Shown here: in pieces, positions 8,984 to 18,549 of the stretch
Numbering within the stretch: the first letter of the stretch is position 1
How the letters are laid out: each line of letters begins with the position of its first letter
Assembly: GCF_000152785.1 (NCBI RefSeq)
Contig: NZ_CH672414.1
Coordinates: 664,415-728,414, forward strand
Length of the DNA stretch: 64,000 bases
Origin: Yoonia vestfoldensis SKA53
GTDB taxonomy: Bacteria; Pseudomonadota; Alphaproteobacteria; Rhodobacterales; Rhodobacteraceae
Direction: 5' to 3'
Notes under the pieces: generated by a model
What the model was told of the DNA's origin: nothing
Databases searched by the model: none
Seen by the model: the letters and a program-made list of their open reading frames with translations, nothing else
Program-made: the position numbers and the translations under genes

Positions 8984-9214
8984 ATGAAGGCGCGTGTTTA
9001 TGTGATGTTAAAGACCGGCGTTCTGGACCCGCAGGGCGAGGCGGTGCGCCATGCGCTCGGCAGTCTTGGCTTTGACGGGGTGCAGGGGGTGCGGCAGGGC
9101 AAGCTGATCGAGCTTGATCTGGCCGATGGCACGGATGAGGCTGTGATTGCGCAGATGTGTGACAAGCTGTTGGCCAATACCGTGATCGAAAGCTACCGGA
9201 TCGAGGTGCTGTAA
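8984..9214 (+). CDS. purS: Phosphoribosylformylglycinamidine synthase subunit PurS
   Basis: The 76-residue protein is the small subunit that bridges PurL and PurQ in the three-part FGAM synthetase. MKARVYVMLKTGVLDPQG and GKLIELDL are typical. It lies 40 bp after purC and abuts purQ exactly (TAA directly followed by ATG), so it is clearly operonic. Its separate existence implies the small-type PurL elsewhere in the genome. Confidence 0.95.
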   Translation: MKARVYVMLKTGVLDPQGEAVRHALGSLGFDGVQGVRQGKLIELDLADGTDEAVIAQMCDKLLANTVIESYRIEVL

Positions 9215-9883
9215 ATGCGCGCCGCTGTTGTCGTTTTCCCCGGATCGAATTGTGACCGCGACATGGCTGTCGCCCTGCGTGCGGCTGGTGCTGATGTGAC
9301 CATGGTCTGGCACAAGGATGCCAGCCTGCCTGATGGTGTTGATCTGGTCGCTATTCCGGGCGGGTTTTCCTTTGGTGATTACCTGCGCTGCGGGGCGATT
9401 GCCGCGCAATCGCCGATTTGTCGCGCCGTGGTGGCCCATGCGGGTCGTGGCGGCTATGTGCTTGGGGTGTGCAACGGGTTTCAAGTGTTGGCCGAAACCG
9501 GATTGTTGCCGGGGGCATTGATGCGCAATTCAGGCCTGAAGTTCATCTGCAAGACTGTTGATTTGATTGTACAAACCTCTGACACTGCATTCACCGCCGG
9601 CTATCAGGCGGGTCAGGCGATCCGGCTGCCGGTGGCGCATCACGATGGCAATTACACTGTTGATCCTGACATGCTGGCGCGGTTGCAGGGCGATGACAGG
9701 ATCGCGTTTCGCTATGCGCAGCCGTTGAACGGATCGGTTGAGGGTATCGCGGGGCTGGTGTCTGACAACCGCCGTGTGCTGGGGATGATGCCGCATCCTG
9801 AACGTGCGGTGGATGTGGGGCATGGCGGCACAGACGGGCAGGCGCTTTTCCGCGAACTGGTTGCGCAGGTCGTCGCGGCCTGA
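9215..9883 (+). CDS. purQ: Phosphoribosylformylglycinamidine synthase subunit PurQ (glutaminase)
   Basis: The 222-residue class I glutamine amidotransferase supplies ammonia to Pur[12 protein letters not shown] is the N-terminal signature, the nucleophile Cys is in [12 protein letters not shown], and the His/Glu partners lie in [22 protein letters not shown] is the oxyanion region. The start directly follows the purS stop. The gene ends about 45 bp before the sensor kinase gene, which is probably separately controlled. Confidence 0.97.
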   Translation: MRAAVVVFPGSNCDRDMAVALRAAGADVTMVWHKDASLPDGVDLVAIPGGFSFGDYLRCGAIAAQSPICRAVVAHAGRGGYVLGVCNGFQVLAETGLLPGALMRNSGLKFICKTVDLIVQTSDTAFTAGYQAGQAIRLPVAHHDGNYTVDPDMLARLQGDDRIAFRYAQPLNGSVEGIAGLVSDNRRVLGMMPHPERAVDVGHGGTDGQALFRELVAQVVAA

Positions 9884-9928
9884 GCTTTGAGAGTTGCCGC
9901 GCCGCAGCGCGCGGCGTAAACTCTGGCG

Positions 9929-11683
9929 ATGAATGACACCGTGCCACAAGGGTCGAAACGGGCTGCGCGCCGCTGGTATCGGCGGATCGCATTGGGCCTG
10001 TTCACGCTGTTCGCGGCCAGCGTCATGTATGTCACCAATGAATTGACGACCCAGCGTTATACCGAGACGATCAGCAACCGGTCGGAATTGCGCCTTGCGC
10101 TTTACAGCGCAAATCTGATGAGCGAGCTGCAGCGCAATTCGGTCGTGCCGCAGCTTTTGGCGCGTGATCCCGAACTGATCAGCGCGCTGAACAGCCAGGA
10201 TTATTCACGCTCGACCGCGCGGTTGATGTCCTTTGTTGATGAAATCGGGGCGGCGGCGCTGACCTTGCTGGACAGCGAGGGGCGCGCGGTGGCGGCAACG
10301 AACCGCAACGAGCTGGGCGTCAATCACAGCGACAGGCCGTATTTCGTCGATGCCTTGCGCAGTAACCGGACGGTCTATTCGACCTTTCGGATGGATACCG
10401 GCGCTTATGCGTTCATCTTTTCGCGCAAGATCGAATCCAACGGGCAGGTGTTGGGCACGATCATGGTCGAGGTTGATGTTGGCCGCATGGAACGTGGCTG
10501 GGCCGGTGTGACGGATGCGGTGTTCGTCACCGATGCCCAAGGCAAGATCATCATGTCCACCGAACCTTTGTGGCGCGGTTTGCAGGAACGCGATGCGCTG
10601 GCGCGCCAACCGGCATCATCGGCGATCGAGCGCGCGTTGCGTGCCACGCAAAGCTGGGCCATGGCCCCCGCCGAGGCCTATTTGCGCGGCGAGGCGGTGC
10701 TGCGCCGCGAAGCCCGTGTGCCGCATCAAGGTTGGCAGATTGTCAATTTCACCACCTACGATTCGGTGCGTGAAAAGGTGAATGGCATCCTTGCGCTGCA
10801 GGTGATGGGCTTTGCGATCATTCTGGCGGTCAGTTTCTGGGTCATGTCGCGCCAGACCGCATCGCGGCTGGTGCTGTTCCAGCGGGAATCGGCGGAACTG
10901 CGCGCATTGAACCGCCGTTTACAGCGGGAAATCGCCGAACGCGAAAGGGTAGAGAAAACGCTGCAAGTGGCCGAACAGACCATCGCGCAATCATCGAAAC
11001 TGGCGGCTTTGGGCGAGATGTCGGCGGCGGTCAGCCATGAATTGAACCAGCCACTGGCGGCGATGAAAACCTATCTGGCGGGCGCGCGGCTGTTGCTGCA
11101 ACGTCAAAGACCGGACGAAGCGCTGTCGTCGTTCCAGCGGATCGACGATCTGCTGGAACGGATGGGCGCGATTACGCGGCAGTTGAAATCCTATGCACGC
11201 AAGGGGTCTGACGCGTTCGAGCCGGTGGATACACGCGCTGCCGTTTCAACGGCGCTGGCGATGATGGAGCCGCAGTTGAAAACGCGCTCGGTCAATATCG
11301 TCCGCACCCTGCCCACCGAACCTGTGATGATCATGGGCGACAGGCTGCGGCTGGAACAGGTGATCATCAACCTGTTGCGCAATGCGCTGGATGCGACCAA
11401 GACATCCGACAACCCCACAATCGAGATCCTTTTGGCGGTCGGCGATACCGTCAGCCTGCAAATCCGCGACAACGGCGAAGGGATCGAAAACCTCGATGAA
11501 TTGTTTGAACCGTTCTATACCACCAAACAGCCCGGCGACGGGGTGGGCTTGGGGCTTGCCATCTCTTCGGGGATCGTCAACGACCTTGGTGGCCGCTTGA
11601 CCGCGCGCAATGCAGCGGATGGCGGGGCGATATTTGAAGTCCAGCTGCCGGCCTATATGCTGGGCCAGGCTGCGGCAGAATAG
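9929..11683 (+). CDS. dctB: DctB-like sensor histidine kinase
   Basis: The 584-residue membrane kinase has a TM helix at about 20-38, a periplasmic double-Cache/PDC sensor (NRNELGVNHSDRPYF, YSTFRMDTGAYAF) and a second TM at about 290-308. A coiled-coil linker, the H-box SHELNQPLAAMK with His370, and N/G boxes (NLLRNALDA, GLGLAISSGIV) follow. This is the DctB arrangement, which senses C4-dicarboxylates in rhizobia and Rhodobacter relatives. No dct transporter lies beside it, so its ligand is not proven. The response regulator gene starts 9 bp downstream. Confidence 0.88.
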   Translation: MNDTVPQGSKRAARRWYRRIALGLFTLFAASVMYVTNELTTQRYTETISNRSELRLALYSANLMSELQRNSVVPQLLARDPELISALNSQDYSRSTARLMSFVDEIGAAALTLLDSEGRAVAATNRNELGVNHSDRPYFVDALRSNRTVYSTFRMDTGAYAFIFSRKIESNGQVLGTIMVEVDVGRMERGWAGVTDAVFVTDAQGKIIMSTEPLWRGLQERDALARQPASSAIERALRATQSWAMAPAEAYLRGEAVLRREARVPHQGWQIVNFTTYDSVREKVNGILALQVMGFAIILAVSFWVMSRQTASRLVLFQRESAELRALNRRLQREIAERERVEKTLQVAEQTIAQSSKLAALGEMSAAVSHELNQPLAAMKTYLAGARLLLQRQRPDEALSSFQRIDDLLERMGAITRQLKSYARKGSDAFEPVDTRAAVSTALAMMEPQLKTRSVNIVRTLPTEPVMIMGDRLRLEQVIINLLRNALDATKTSDNPTIEILLAVGDTVSLQIRDNGEGIENLDELFEPFYTTKQPGDGVGLGLAISSGIVNDLGGRLTARNAADGGAIFEVQLPAYMLGQAAAE

Positions 11684-11692
11684 GAAGACAAG

Positions 11693-13024
11693 ATGAGCAA
11701 AGCCATGAAGATCGCAATCGTCGACGACGAAAAGGACATGCGCCAGTCGATCAGCCAATGGCTGGCCCTATCGGGCTTTGACACCGAAACCTTTGCCAGC
11801 GCCGAAGACGCGCTCAAGGGCCTTGGCAGCGATTACCCCGGTATCGTGGTCAGCGACATCAAGATGCCCGGCATGGACGGGATGCAGTTTCTCAGAAAGC
11901 TCAAAGGCGTGGACAGCACCTTGCCGGTGATCATGATCACCGGTCACGGCGATGTGCCGATGGCGGTCGAGGCGATGCGGATCGGGGCCTTCGATTTTCT
12001 GGAAAAGCCGTTCAACCCCGACCGGATGACCGAACTGGCCAAAAAGGCCGCCAACGCCCGCCGCCTGACGCTGGACAACCGCGCGCTGCGGCGTGAATTG
12101 TCCGACGGCAGCTTGCTGATGAAAAAACTGATCGGCCAGTCGCCCAGCATGGAACGGCTGAAAGAGGATATTCTTGATCTGGGGCAGGCGGACGGCCATG
12201 TGCTGATCGAAGGTGAAACCGGCACTGGCAAGACGCTGATTGCCCATGCGCTGCATGCGGTCGGTGCGCGCGCCAACCGTAAATTCGTGCTGCTCAGCTG
12301 TTCGGCCTATGATGAGGACACGCTGACGCGGATCATCTTTGGGCCTGGGCATGACGACGAACCGATCCCCGCGATTGAAGAAGCGCGTGGCGGTACGCTG
12401 GTGCTGGAAGATATCGAAACTCTCAGCCATGCCTTGCAGTCGCGGCTTTTGACCGCGATCAATGATCAGGGCACGCCTGCAGAAACCCGCATCGTGGCGA
12501 TCTGCAATCTGCAAGAACAGGACAAGACCTGCGAAAGCGTGCTGCGCCCTGATCTGTTCTATCGGCTGGCCGCGCTACGGATCACCGTGCCGCCGCTGCG
12601 CCAGCGTGGCGAGGATATTTTGACCCTGTTCACCCGTCTGGGGGAACAATTCGCCGATGAATATGGCTGTGACGCACCGCAAGTCAGCGCGCAGGAAGCC
12701 GCGCAATTGTTGCAGGCCCCATGGCCGGGCAATGTGCGCCAACTGATCAACGTGGCCGAACGTGCCGTGTTGCAAAACCGGCGCGGCAGCGGCTCTATCG
12801 CGTCGCTTTTGATGACCGAGACTGAAGATTCCCAATCCGCCATGACGACCGAAGGCAAACCGCTGAAAGAATTTGTCGAAGCCTTCGAACGGATGCTGAT
12901 CGACAACACGATGCGCCGGCATCGCGGGTCTATCGTTGCGGTGATGGATGAATTGTGTCTGCCACGCCGGACCTTGAACGAAAAGATGGCCAAATACAGC
13001 CTGCAACGGTCGGACTATCTCTAG
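11693..13024 (+). CDS. dctD: DctD-like NtrC-family response regulator lacking the sigma-54 loop
   Basis: The 443-residue protein has a receiver domain (about 5-120; DDE at 11-13, phospho-acceptor Asp55 in VVSDIKMPG). An AAA+ domain follows with Walker A GETGTGKT (174-181), then a Fis-type helix-turn-helix (about 395-440). The GAFTGA loop that contacts sigma-54 is absent; the region reads FGPGHDDEPIPAIEEARGG, and Walker B is LVLEDIE instead of LFLDEIG. R-finger region PPLRQRGEDI is kept. Family order says DctD, but this degenerate AAA+ domain suggests sigma-54-independent action, like Rhodobacter NtrC. It is cotranscribed with the kinase. Confidence 0.85.
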   Translation: MSKAMKIAIVDDEKDMRQSISQWLALSGFDTETFASAEDALKGLGSDYPGIVVSDIKMPGMDGMQFLRKLKGVDSTLPVIMITGHGDVPMAVEAMRIGAFDFLEKPFNPDRMTELAKKAANARRLTLDNRALRRELSDGSLLMKKLIGQSPSMERLKEDILDLGQADGHVLIEGETGTGKTLIAHALHAVGARANRKFVLLSCSAYDEDTLTRIIFGPGHDDEPIPAIEEARGGTLVLEDIETLSHALQSRLLTAINDQGTPAETRIVAICNLQEQDKTCESVLRPDLFYRLAALRITVPPLRQRGEDILTLFTRLGEQFADEYGCDAPQVSAQEAAQLLQAPWPGNVRQLINVAERAVLQNRRGSGSIASLLMTETEDSQSAMTTEGKPLKEFVEAFERMLIDNTMRRHRGSIVAVMDELCLPRRTLNEKMAKYSLQRSDYL

Positions 13025-13063
13025 CCCCGCAAGCTGCCTCTCGCCCCGCTAACCGCCATTTGA

Positions 13064-13097
13064 GCCCCCGTGCAGCAAGCCACTTGTGCAGGGGGGC
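13064..13097 (+). terminator. Long hairpin after the dctD-like gene
   Basis: GCCCCCGTGCA (13064-13074) pairs with TGCAGGGGGGC (13087-13097) with one mismatch, and the loop itself contains a CAAG/CTTG mini-stem. It lies 40 nt after the stop codon. It lacks a clear T-run, so it may be a weak or Rho-assisted terminator. Confidence 0.55.
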
Positions 13098-13454
13098 AAA
13101 TCTCCATTATGTATTCATTACGGGTGCTCGTGCTTTGGTTGCGCGGTGATGCCCGATCGAGATTCTCTGCCCAAAGCTGGTTTCATCCTCTTTGTGGCGG
13201 CTGATTTGATCCCTTGGGGTCAGAAAAACGCCCTGCGCCGCGCGCCCAAAAGCGCCGACCGGGCCTTGAACGGGCCTCGGACCATTTCCGGGGTCGGAGA
13301 AGAACCGCGATGCAACGCGCGCAACATACAGGCAAGACCATGACGGCCCCGAGGGGCCCGGCATCTGCCCGCGCGACGCACGCCACAATCAGACACATCA
13401 CGCGGACGGCCGCACCCCCTGGGGGGCCTGCCGCGCCATGTGCGAATGGACAAA
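13098..13454 (+). other. Long GC-rich leader region upstream of rne
   Basis: About 360 bp without a credible gene separates the dctD hairpin from rne. It holds several potential RNA stems, among them GGCCC-CGAG-GGGCC at 13345-13358 and a run of C then G around 13413-13427. Purine-rich single-stranded stretches such as AGAAGAACC lie between. RNase E mRNAs commonly have long structured leaders through which the enzyme controls its own level. That role here is inferred; I cannot match a known RNA family. Confidence 0.4.
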
Positions 13455-16043
13455 ATGCCAAAGAAAATGCTAATCGATGCCACCCATGCGGAGGAAACCC
13501 GCGTGGTGGTGGTGGACGGCAACAAGGTCGAAGAATTTGATTTTGAAAGCCAATTCAAACGCCAGCTGGCGGGTAACATCTACCTTGCAAAGGTAACACG
13601 CGTCGAACCATCGCTGCAGGCCGCTTTCGTCGATTACGGCGGAAACCGGCATGGCTTTCTTGCGTTCGCGGAAATCCATCCCGATTACTATCAGATCCCG
13701 GTCGCCGACCGCGAGGCGCTGATGGCCGAAGAACGCGCCTATGCCGAAAGCCTCAAGGCCGAGGAAGACGAAGAAGACGCGCCCAAACAACCCCGCCGTC
13801 GCACGCGCAGCAAATCGCGCGCGGCCCCGGTCGAGGGCAGCGATGCTGTTGTGACCTCTGGCGATGATCCGGTCGGTCTGGAAACGATTGACCTGGACGA
13901 CGATCTTGAAGGCAGCTCGCCGATGGAACTGGTCGGCGAAACGCCGGTCGAAACCCCTGCTGCCGACGAAGATATCGACGATGCGACGGCTGATGATGCC
14001 ATCGAAAGCGTCGCTGAAACCGACGATATTGACGACATGCGCCCGGTGCGCAAACCGCGCCCGCGCCGCTACAAGATCCAAGAGGTCATCAAGGTCCGTC
14101 AGATCCTGCTGATCCAGGTCGTCAAAGAAGAACGCGGCAACAAGGGTGCGGCGCTGACCACCTATCTGTCGCTGGCGGGTCGTTATTGCGTGCTGATGCC
14201 CAATACCGCACGCGGTGGCGGGATCAGCCGCAAGATCACCAATGCGGTGGACCGCAAGAAACTCAAGGAAATCGCCAGCGAAATGACCGTGCCTGATGGC
14301 GCGGGTCTGATTATCCGCACCGCCGGGTCACAGCGGACCAAGGCGGAAATCAAGCGCGATTACGAATATCTGCAACGGATGTGGGAACAGATCCGCGAAC
14401 TGACGCTGAAATCCATCGCGCCTGCGCGAATCTACGAAGAAGGCGATCTGATCAAACGCTCGATCCGCGATCTGTATTCCAAAGATATCGACGAGGTCAT
14501 CGTCGCGGGCGAGGCGGGCTATCGCTCGGCCAAGGATTTCATGCGGATGATCATGCCGTCGCATGCAAAAAACGTGAAATTCTACGCCGAACCAATGCCG
14601 ATCTATGCGCGCTATCAGGTCGAAACCTATCTTGCGGGCATGTTCAATCCCACGGTGCAATTACCCTCTGGCGGCTATATCGTGATCGGGATCACCGAGG
14701 CGCTGGTCGCCATCGACGTGAACTCTGGCCGCGCGACCAAGGAAGGCTCGATCGAACAGACCGCGCTGAAAACCAACCTTGAAGCCGCCGACGAGGTGGC
14801 GCGCCAACTGCGCTTGCGTGACCTTGCCGGTCTGATCGTGATCGATTTCATCGACATGGACGAACGCAAGAACAATGCTGCCGTCGAAAAACGGTTCAAG
14901 GACAAGCTGAAAACAGACCGCGCGCGCATTCAGGTCGGCCGGATTTCCGGTTTTGGCCTGATGGAAATGTCGCGCCAGCGCCTGCGCCCCGGCATGCTCG
15001 AGGCGACGACGCAAATGTGCAGCCATTGCCATGGCACCGGCCTGTTGCGCTCTGATGACAACGTGGCCCTGTCGATCCTGCGCCAATTGGAAGAAGAGGG
15101 CGTGCGCGCGCGCAGCAAAGAAGTGCTGGTTCGTGCTCCCATCGCGATTGCCAATTTCCTGATGAACGGCAAACGCGAAAACATCGCCGAGATCGAGGCC
15201 TGTTACGGCATGTCTGTTAGGGTCGAATGTGACCCTGTGCTGATCTCGCCCGATTTCGTGGTGGAAAAGTTCAAGACCGCAACCCGCATTGTCCCCGAAG
15301 CAGCACCGATCGTGGCCAGCGCGCTGTTGATGGACGATGACGAAGACGACGATCTGATCATCGAAACCCCCGATGAAGACGAAGAAGACGCAGTCGCACC
15401 TACGCCCAAAGCCGCAGCCGCCGTGCTCGACGCCCCCGAGGCCGACGGCGAAGACCGGCCCAAGCGCAAGCGGCGGCGGCGGCGGCGGCGGCGGACCGGC
15501 GCGGGCGATGCCCCGCAGGCCGAGGGTGCAGAGCCGTCAGATGCCGAGGACGAGGCTTTGCCCCTGTCCGAACCCGCCACTGCTTCTGCCACCGAGGACA
15601 AGCCCAAGCGTCGCCGCACAAGGACCCGCAAATCCGCCGATGCCGCCCCGCAAGAGGTGGTAGAAACTGTTGCCGAAGCTGTCATGGACACGCCCGTCGC
15701 AGCCCAAGCGGCACAGGAGCCTGCACAAGACGCGACACCGGCAAAAAGGATCCGCAGTCGCCGTAAACCTGCTGTCGCGCAGGATGCGGCCCCAGAGCCT
15801 GTGGCCACGGCCGAAATCGCCGTGACCGAAGATGTGCCGGCCCCTGCCAAGCGCCGCAGCCGTGCAAAGCCGAAACCGACCGAGCCCGCGCCTGCCGCGG
15901 TGCCAGACCCTGTCGCCGAGGCCCCCACCGATAGCGCGCCCGCAGCAGAACCGGCCCCCACACCGCAGCCCCTGCCTGACTCTGCGCCGGAACCCGCTGC
16001 TGATAAACCGCGCCGCAAAGGCTGGTGGTCACTCGGAAAATAA
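13455..16043 (+). CDS. rne: Ribonuclease E
   Basis: The 862-residue endoribonuclease organises the RNA degradosome. The catalytic half has an S1 domain near the N-terminus (QLAGNIYLAKVTRVEPSLQA) interrupted by a long acidic/basic insertion at about residues 90-210. DNase I-like motifs GLIVIDFIDMDE and the Zn-link CSHCHGTG follow. From about 620 the protein is disordered and alternates acidic (DDDEDDD) and Arg-rich (KRKRRRRRRRR) stretches, the RNA/partner-binding tail. ATG 13455 starts MPKKMLIDATHAEETRVV; an ATG at 13440 adds five residues. A strong terminator follows. Confidence 0.93.
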   Translation: MPKKMLIDATHAEETRVVVVDGNKVEEFDFESQFKRQLAGNIYLAKVTRVEPSLQAAFVDYGGNRHGFLAFAEIHPDYYQIPVADREALMAEERAYAESLKAEEDEEDAPKQPRRRTRSKSRAAPVEGSDAVVTSGDDPVGLETIDLDDDLEGSSPMELVGETPVETPAADEDIDDATADDAIESVAETDDIDDMRPVRKPRPRRYKIQEVIKVRQILLIQVVKEERGNKGAALTTYLSLAGRYCVLMPNTARGGGISRKITNAVDRKKLKEIASEMTVPDGAGLIIRTAGSQRTKAEIKRDYEYLQRMWEQIRELTLKSIAPARIYEEGDLIKRSIRDLYSKDIDEVIVAGEAGYRSAKDFMRMIMPSHAKNVKFYAEPMPIYARYQVETYLAGMFNPTVQLPSGGYIVIGITEALVAIDVNSGRATKEGSIEQTALKTNLEAADEVARQLRLRDLAGLIVIDFIDMDERKNNAAVEKRFKDKLKTDRARIQVGRISGFGLMEMSRQRLRPGMLEATTQMCSHCHGTGLLRSDDNVALSILRQLEEEGVRARSKEVLVRAPIAIANFLMNGKRENIAEIEACYGMSVRVECDPVLISPDFVVEKFKTATRIVPEAAPIVASALLMDDDEDDDLIIETPDEDEEDAVAPTPKAAAAVLDAPEADGEDRPKRKRRRRRRRRTGAGDAPQAEGAEPSDAEDEALPLSEPATASATEDKPKRRRTRTRKSADAAPQEVVETVAEAVMDTPVAAQAAQEPAQDATPAKRIRSRRKPAVAQDAAPEPVATAEIAVTEDVPAPAKRRSRAKPKPTEPAPAAVPDPVAEAPTDSAPAAEPAPTPQPLPDSAPEPAADKPRRKGWWSLGK

Positions 16044-16063
16044 CAGGCCACAAGACAACAAAC

Positions 16064-16098
16064 AAAACGCCGCCCTGTCACGGGGCGGCGTTTTTCTT
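16064..16098 (+). terminator. Intrinsic terminator of rne
   Basis: ACGCCGCCC (16067-16075) pairs with GGGCGGCGT (16083-16091) over a 7-nt loop, with flanking A/T extending the stem and a TTTTTCTTT tail. It lies 20 nt after the rne stop codon. Confidence 0.92.
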
Positions 16099-16174
16099 TG
16101 CCGACTTCTTATTTCCAAAAATACTCATCTTGTCCCGGATGAAATCCGGGAGAGGGGCAGCGCCCCTTCAACTC

Positions 16175-16402
16175 TCAGCCCTTGCGGATCAGATAGACCT
16201 GCGCGCCGTCCGTATCCTGACAGTCCAGCATCTTATGCCCCGCCTCGGCGCAGAAATGCGGCACATCGACGATGGCGGCGGGGTCATCGGCGGTCATGCG
16301 CAATACCTGGCCAGAGGCCAGCGCGCCAAGGCGCTTGCGTGCCTTCAATACAGGCAGCGGGCACAGCAGCCCGCGCGCATCAAGTTCAGCGTCATATGTC
16401 AT
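16175..16402 (-). CDS. TusA-family sulfurtransferase
   Basis: The 75-residue protein has the sulfur-relay motif LDARGLLCPLPVLKARKRL with the persulfide-forming Cys14 in the CPLP context. TusA-like proteins carry sulfur for tRNA thiolation, molybdenum cofactor or other thiol systems. The gene is divergent from ccdA with a 93-bp spacer, suggesting a shared promoter region. Functional coupling to CcdA (thiol/disulfide transfer) is plausible but unproven. ATG 16402 starts MTYDAELDARG; the frame stays open upstream only as antisense to ccdA. Confidence 0.88.
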   Translation of the reverse strand: MTYDAELDARGLLCPLPVLKARKRLGALASGQVLRMTADDPAAIVDVPHFCAEAGHKMLDCQDTDGAQVYLIRKG

Positions 16403-16495
16403 GGCCGCAATCTGGGGGGGATGTTTCACTTTGTCCACCAAGATGTGACGCAACAGGGCGTGACGCTGCGCGATTGCTGGTCTAGGAACGTCGTG

Positions 16496-17251
16496 ATGTT
16501 GGACACCGGATTGATCTTTGACGCAGGTTTGCTGCCTGCCATGATCGTCGCCTTGGCGGCGGGGGTCTTGTCGTTTCTCAGCCCCTGTGTGTTGCCGGTC
16601 GTGCCGCCTTATCTGGCCTATATGGGCGGCGTGTCCGTGACTGAAATGGAAAAAGCCAGCACCGCGCGCAGGCGCGTATTCATCGCTGCGCTGTTTTTCG
16701 TGATGGGCCTGTCTACGGTGTTCCTGCTGCTCGGGATCGCCTTTTCCACGATGGGGCGGATGCTGATCGGGGTGCAGGAATATTTCGTGATCGGCGCGGG
16801 GCTGGTCGTGATGGTGCTGGGCGCGCATTTTGTAGGCGTGTTCCGCATCGGTTTTCTGGACCGCGAAATGCGGCTTGATGCGGGCGACAAGGGCGGGTCG
16901 GCTTTTGGGGCCTATCTTTTGGGGCTGGCCTTTGCCTTTGGCTGGACGCCCTGTCTGGGGCCGGTGCTGGGCGCGATCCTCAGCCTTGCCGCGTCAGAGG
17001 CGGATGTCGGGCGCGGCACGGTCCTGCTGGGGGCCTATGCGGTGGGTCTGGGTATTCCGTTTCTGCTGGTCGCGGCGTTTTTCCCGCGGCTCAAGGGCGT
17101 CATGGGCTGGATGAAACGCCATATGCGCCAGATCGAGGCGACATCGGGCCTTTTATTATGGACCGTGGGGTTGATGATGCTGACCGGCCAGTTCGCGGCG
17201 TTCAGCTTTTGGTTGCTGGAACGCTTTCCATTTTTGGCCAGCGTGGGCTAG
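16496..17251 (+). CDS. ccdA: Cytochrome c biogenesis protein CcdA
   Basis: The 251-residue inner-membrane protein passes electrons from thioredoxin to periplasmic thiol acceptors for cytochrome c maturation. Six TM segments are visible. The first carries SFLSPCVLPVVPPYLAYM with the first redox Cys, and the fourth carries FGWTPCLGPVLGAIL with the second; both have the P-C-x-x-P context of CcdA. ATG 16496 is chosen; a GTG lies one codon earlier. The next gene starts 29 bp downstream on the same strand. Confidence 0.93.
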   Translation: MLDTGLIFDAGLLPAMIVALAAGVLSFLSPCVLPVVPPYLAYMGGVSVTEMEKASTARRRVFIAALFFVMGLSTVFLLLGIAFSTMGRMLIGVQEYFVIGAGLVVMVLGAHFVGVFRIGFLDREMRLDAGDKGGSAFGAYLLGLAFAFGWTPCLGPVLGAILSLAASEADVGRGTVLLGAYAVGLGIPFLLVAAFFPRLKGVMGWMKRHMRQIEATSGLLLWTVGLMMLTGQFAAFSFWLLERFPFLASVG

Positions 17252-17280
17252 ACTGCTTCTGCAATAATCAGGGCAAGGCG

Positions 17281-18549
17281 ATGACCAGTGACCTAAAACC
17301 CGTCAGCCTGCGCCGCGTGTTCCATATTCCGGGCTATGATCCGATCCACCCGCGCCGATACCGCGAACTCTACCGTAGCGAGAGTGCGACGCAGGCGCAT
17401 ATCAGCGGCTACGACATCACCGTGCAAGGCGGCAGTGCCGGTGATATATTCCATTGGTTCGTGCAGGCACGGATCGCTGGACAGGCGGTGCAGGCGCGAA
17501 TCGACGTGCTGGTCTGGGCCGATATCGTGCGGGCCAGCATGGCGCAGTCGGTGGGCGCGACCTATCTGCAACTGGTGCAGACGGCGTTGATCTATCTTGG
17601 CACCGGCACGCTGCGGCGGCTGATGTGGCTGCGCAAGGGGCCGATCATCGCCGCGTTCTACCCCGTGGGCATGCTGCTGGGGCAATTGCTGCTGGCAGTG
17701 TTGGCGGGCTGGTGGTTGGGCGGGCTGGTGCAGGCGGGGCTGGGTGCAGCCCTTGGCGCGGCTGGTTGGGGCGGTGGGGCTGTTGCGACAGATGTGATCT
17801 GGCTGGTCCGGCTGGGGGTTCTGGCATGTGTCGCCCTGTTCCTGCTGCGCTGGTTCAAGGCGCGCGACAACCGGGTGTTCGCACATTACCTGATGCATGA
17901 TTACGCCTTCAGCGCGCAGCATCTGGGGGCCACGCCGCCTGCCTTGGACGACCGGCTGGCGCAGTTCACCGGCCAGATCGCTCGCGCGCTCCAAGACCCT
18001 GTGGACGAGGTGCTGGTGGTTGGTCATTCCTCTGGTGCGCATCTGGCGATCAGCGTGGTGGCCGATCTGATCCGCGCGGGCCATGTGCCTGCGGGCGGGC
18101 CACGTCTCGCCTTGCTGACGCTGGGGCAGGTCGTGCCGATGGTGTCGTTCCTGCCGCAGGCCAGACAGCTGCGCGCCGATCTGGCCTATCTGGCGACGCA
18201 GGATGCGCTGACATGGGTTGATGTCACCGCGCCGGGTGACGGCTGTTGCTTCGCGCTTTGCGATCCGGTTGCGGTCAGCGGTGTCACGCCGCCCGGCAAA
18301 CGCTGGCCTTTGGTGATTTCGGCCGCTTTCACCCAAAGCCTGTCACCGGCGCGCTGGAAAGCCCTGCGCTGGCGTTTTTTCCGGCTGCATTTTCAATATC
18401 TTTGCGCTTTTGACCGGCCCAAGGATTATGATTATTTCCAGATCACCGCAGGCCCGCTGACATTGGCGGACAGGTTTCGTGACCGCGCGCCATCGGCCTC
18501 GCGCATTGATGTGGCGGCGTCCAAATATACCTCGATGGCGCTGCCATGA
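17281..18549 (+). CDS. Membrane alpha/beta-hydrolase-like protein of unknown function
   Basis: The 422-residue protein begins with a conserved-looking VFHIPGYDPIHPRRYRELYR segment. It has two hydrophobic regions (about 120-170 and 178-198) and then a hydrolase-like half with the nucleophile elbow GHSSGAH (residues 248-254, candidate Ser250). A DGCCFALCDP stretch lies near 320. I recognise an alpha/beta-hydrolase-like fold but no named family. It overlaps the following cytochrome P450 gene by 4 nt (ATGA), so the two are made together. A role in hydrolysing or presenting a lipid-like P450 substrate is speculation. Confidence 0.7.
   Translation: MTSDLKPVSLRRVFHIPGYDPIHPRRYRELYRSESATQAHISGYDITVQGGSAGDIFHWFVQARIAGQAVQARIDVLVWADIVRASMAQSVGATYLQLVQTALIYLGTGTLRRLMWLRKGPIIAAFYPVGMLLGQLLLAVLAGWWLGGLVQAGLGAALGAAGWGGGAVATDVIWLVRLGVLACVALFLLRWFKARDNRVFAHYLMHDYAFSAQHLGATPPALDDRLAQFTGQIARALQDPVDEVLVVGHSSGAHLAISVVADLIRAGHVPAGGPRLALLTLGQVVPMVSFLPQARQLRADLAYLATQDALTWVDVTAPGDGCCFALCDPVAVSGVTPPGKRWPLVISAAFTQSLSPARWKALRWRFFRLHFQYLCAFDRPKDYDYFQITAGPLTLADRFRDRAPSASRIDVAASKYTSMALP

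Noticed and set aside
15460-15500. GGC repeat in rne as a mobile or recombination repeat
   Set aside because: It simply encodes the Arg-rich RNA-binding tract (RRRRRR) of the RNase E tail.
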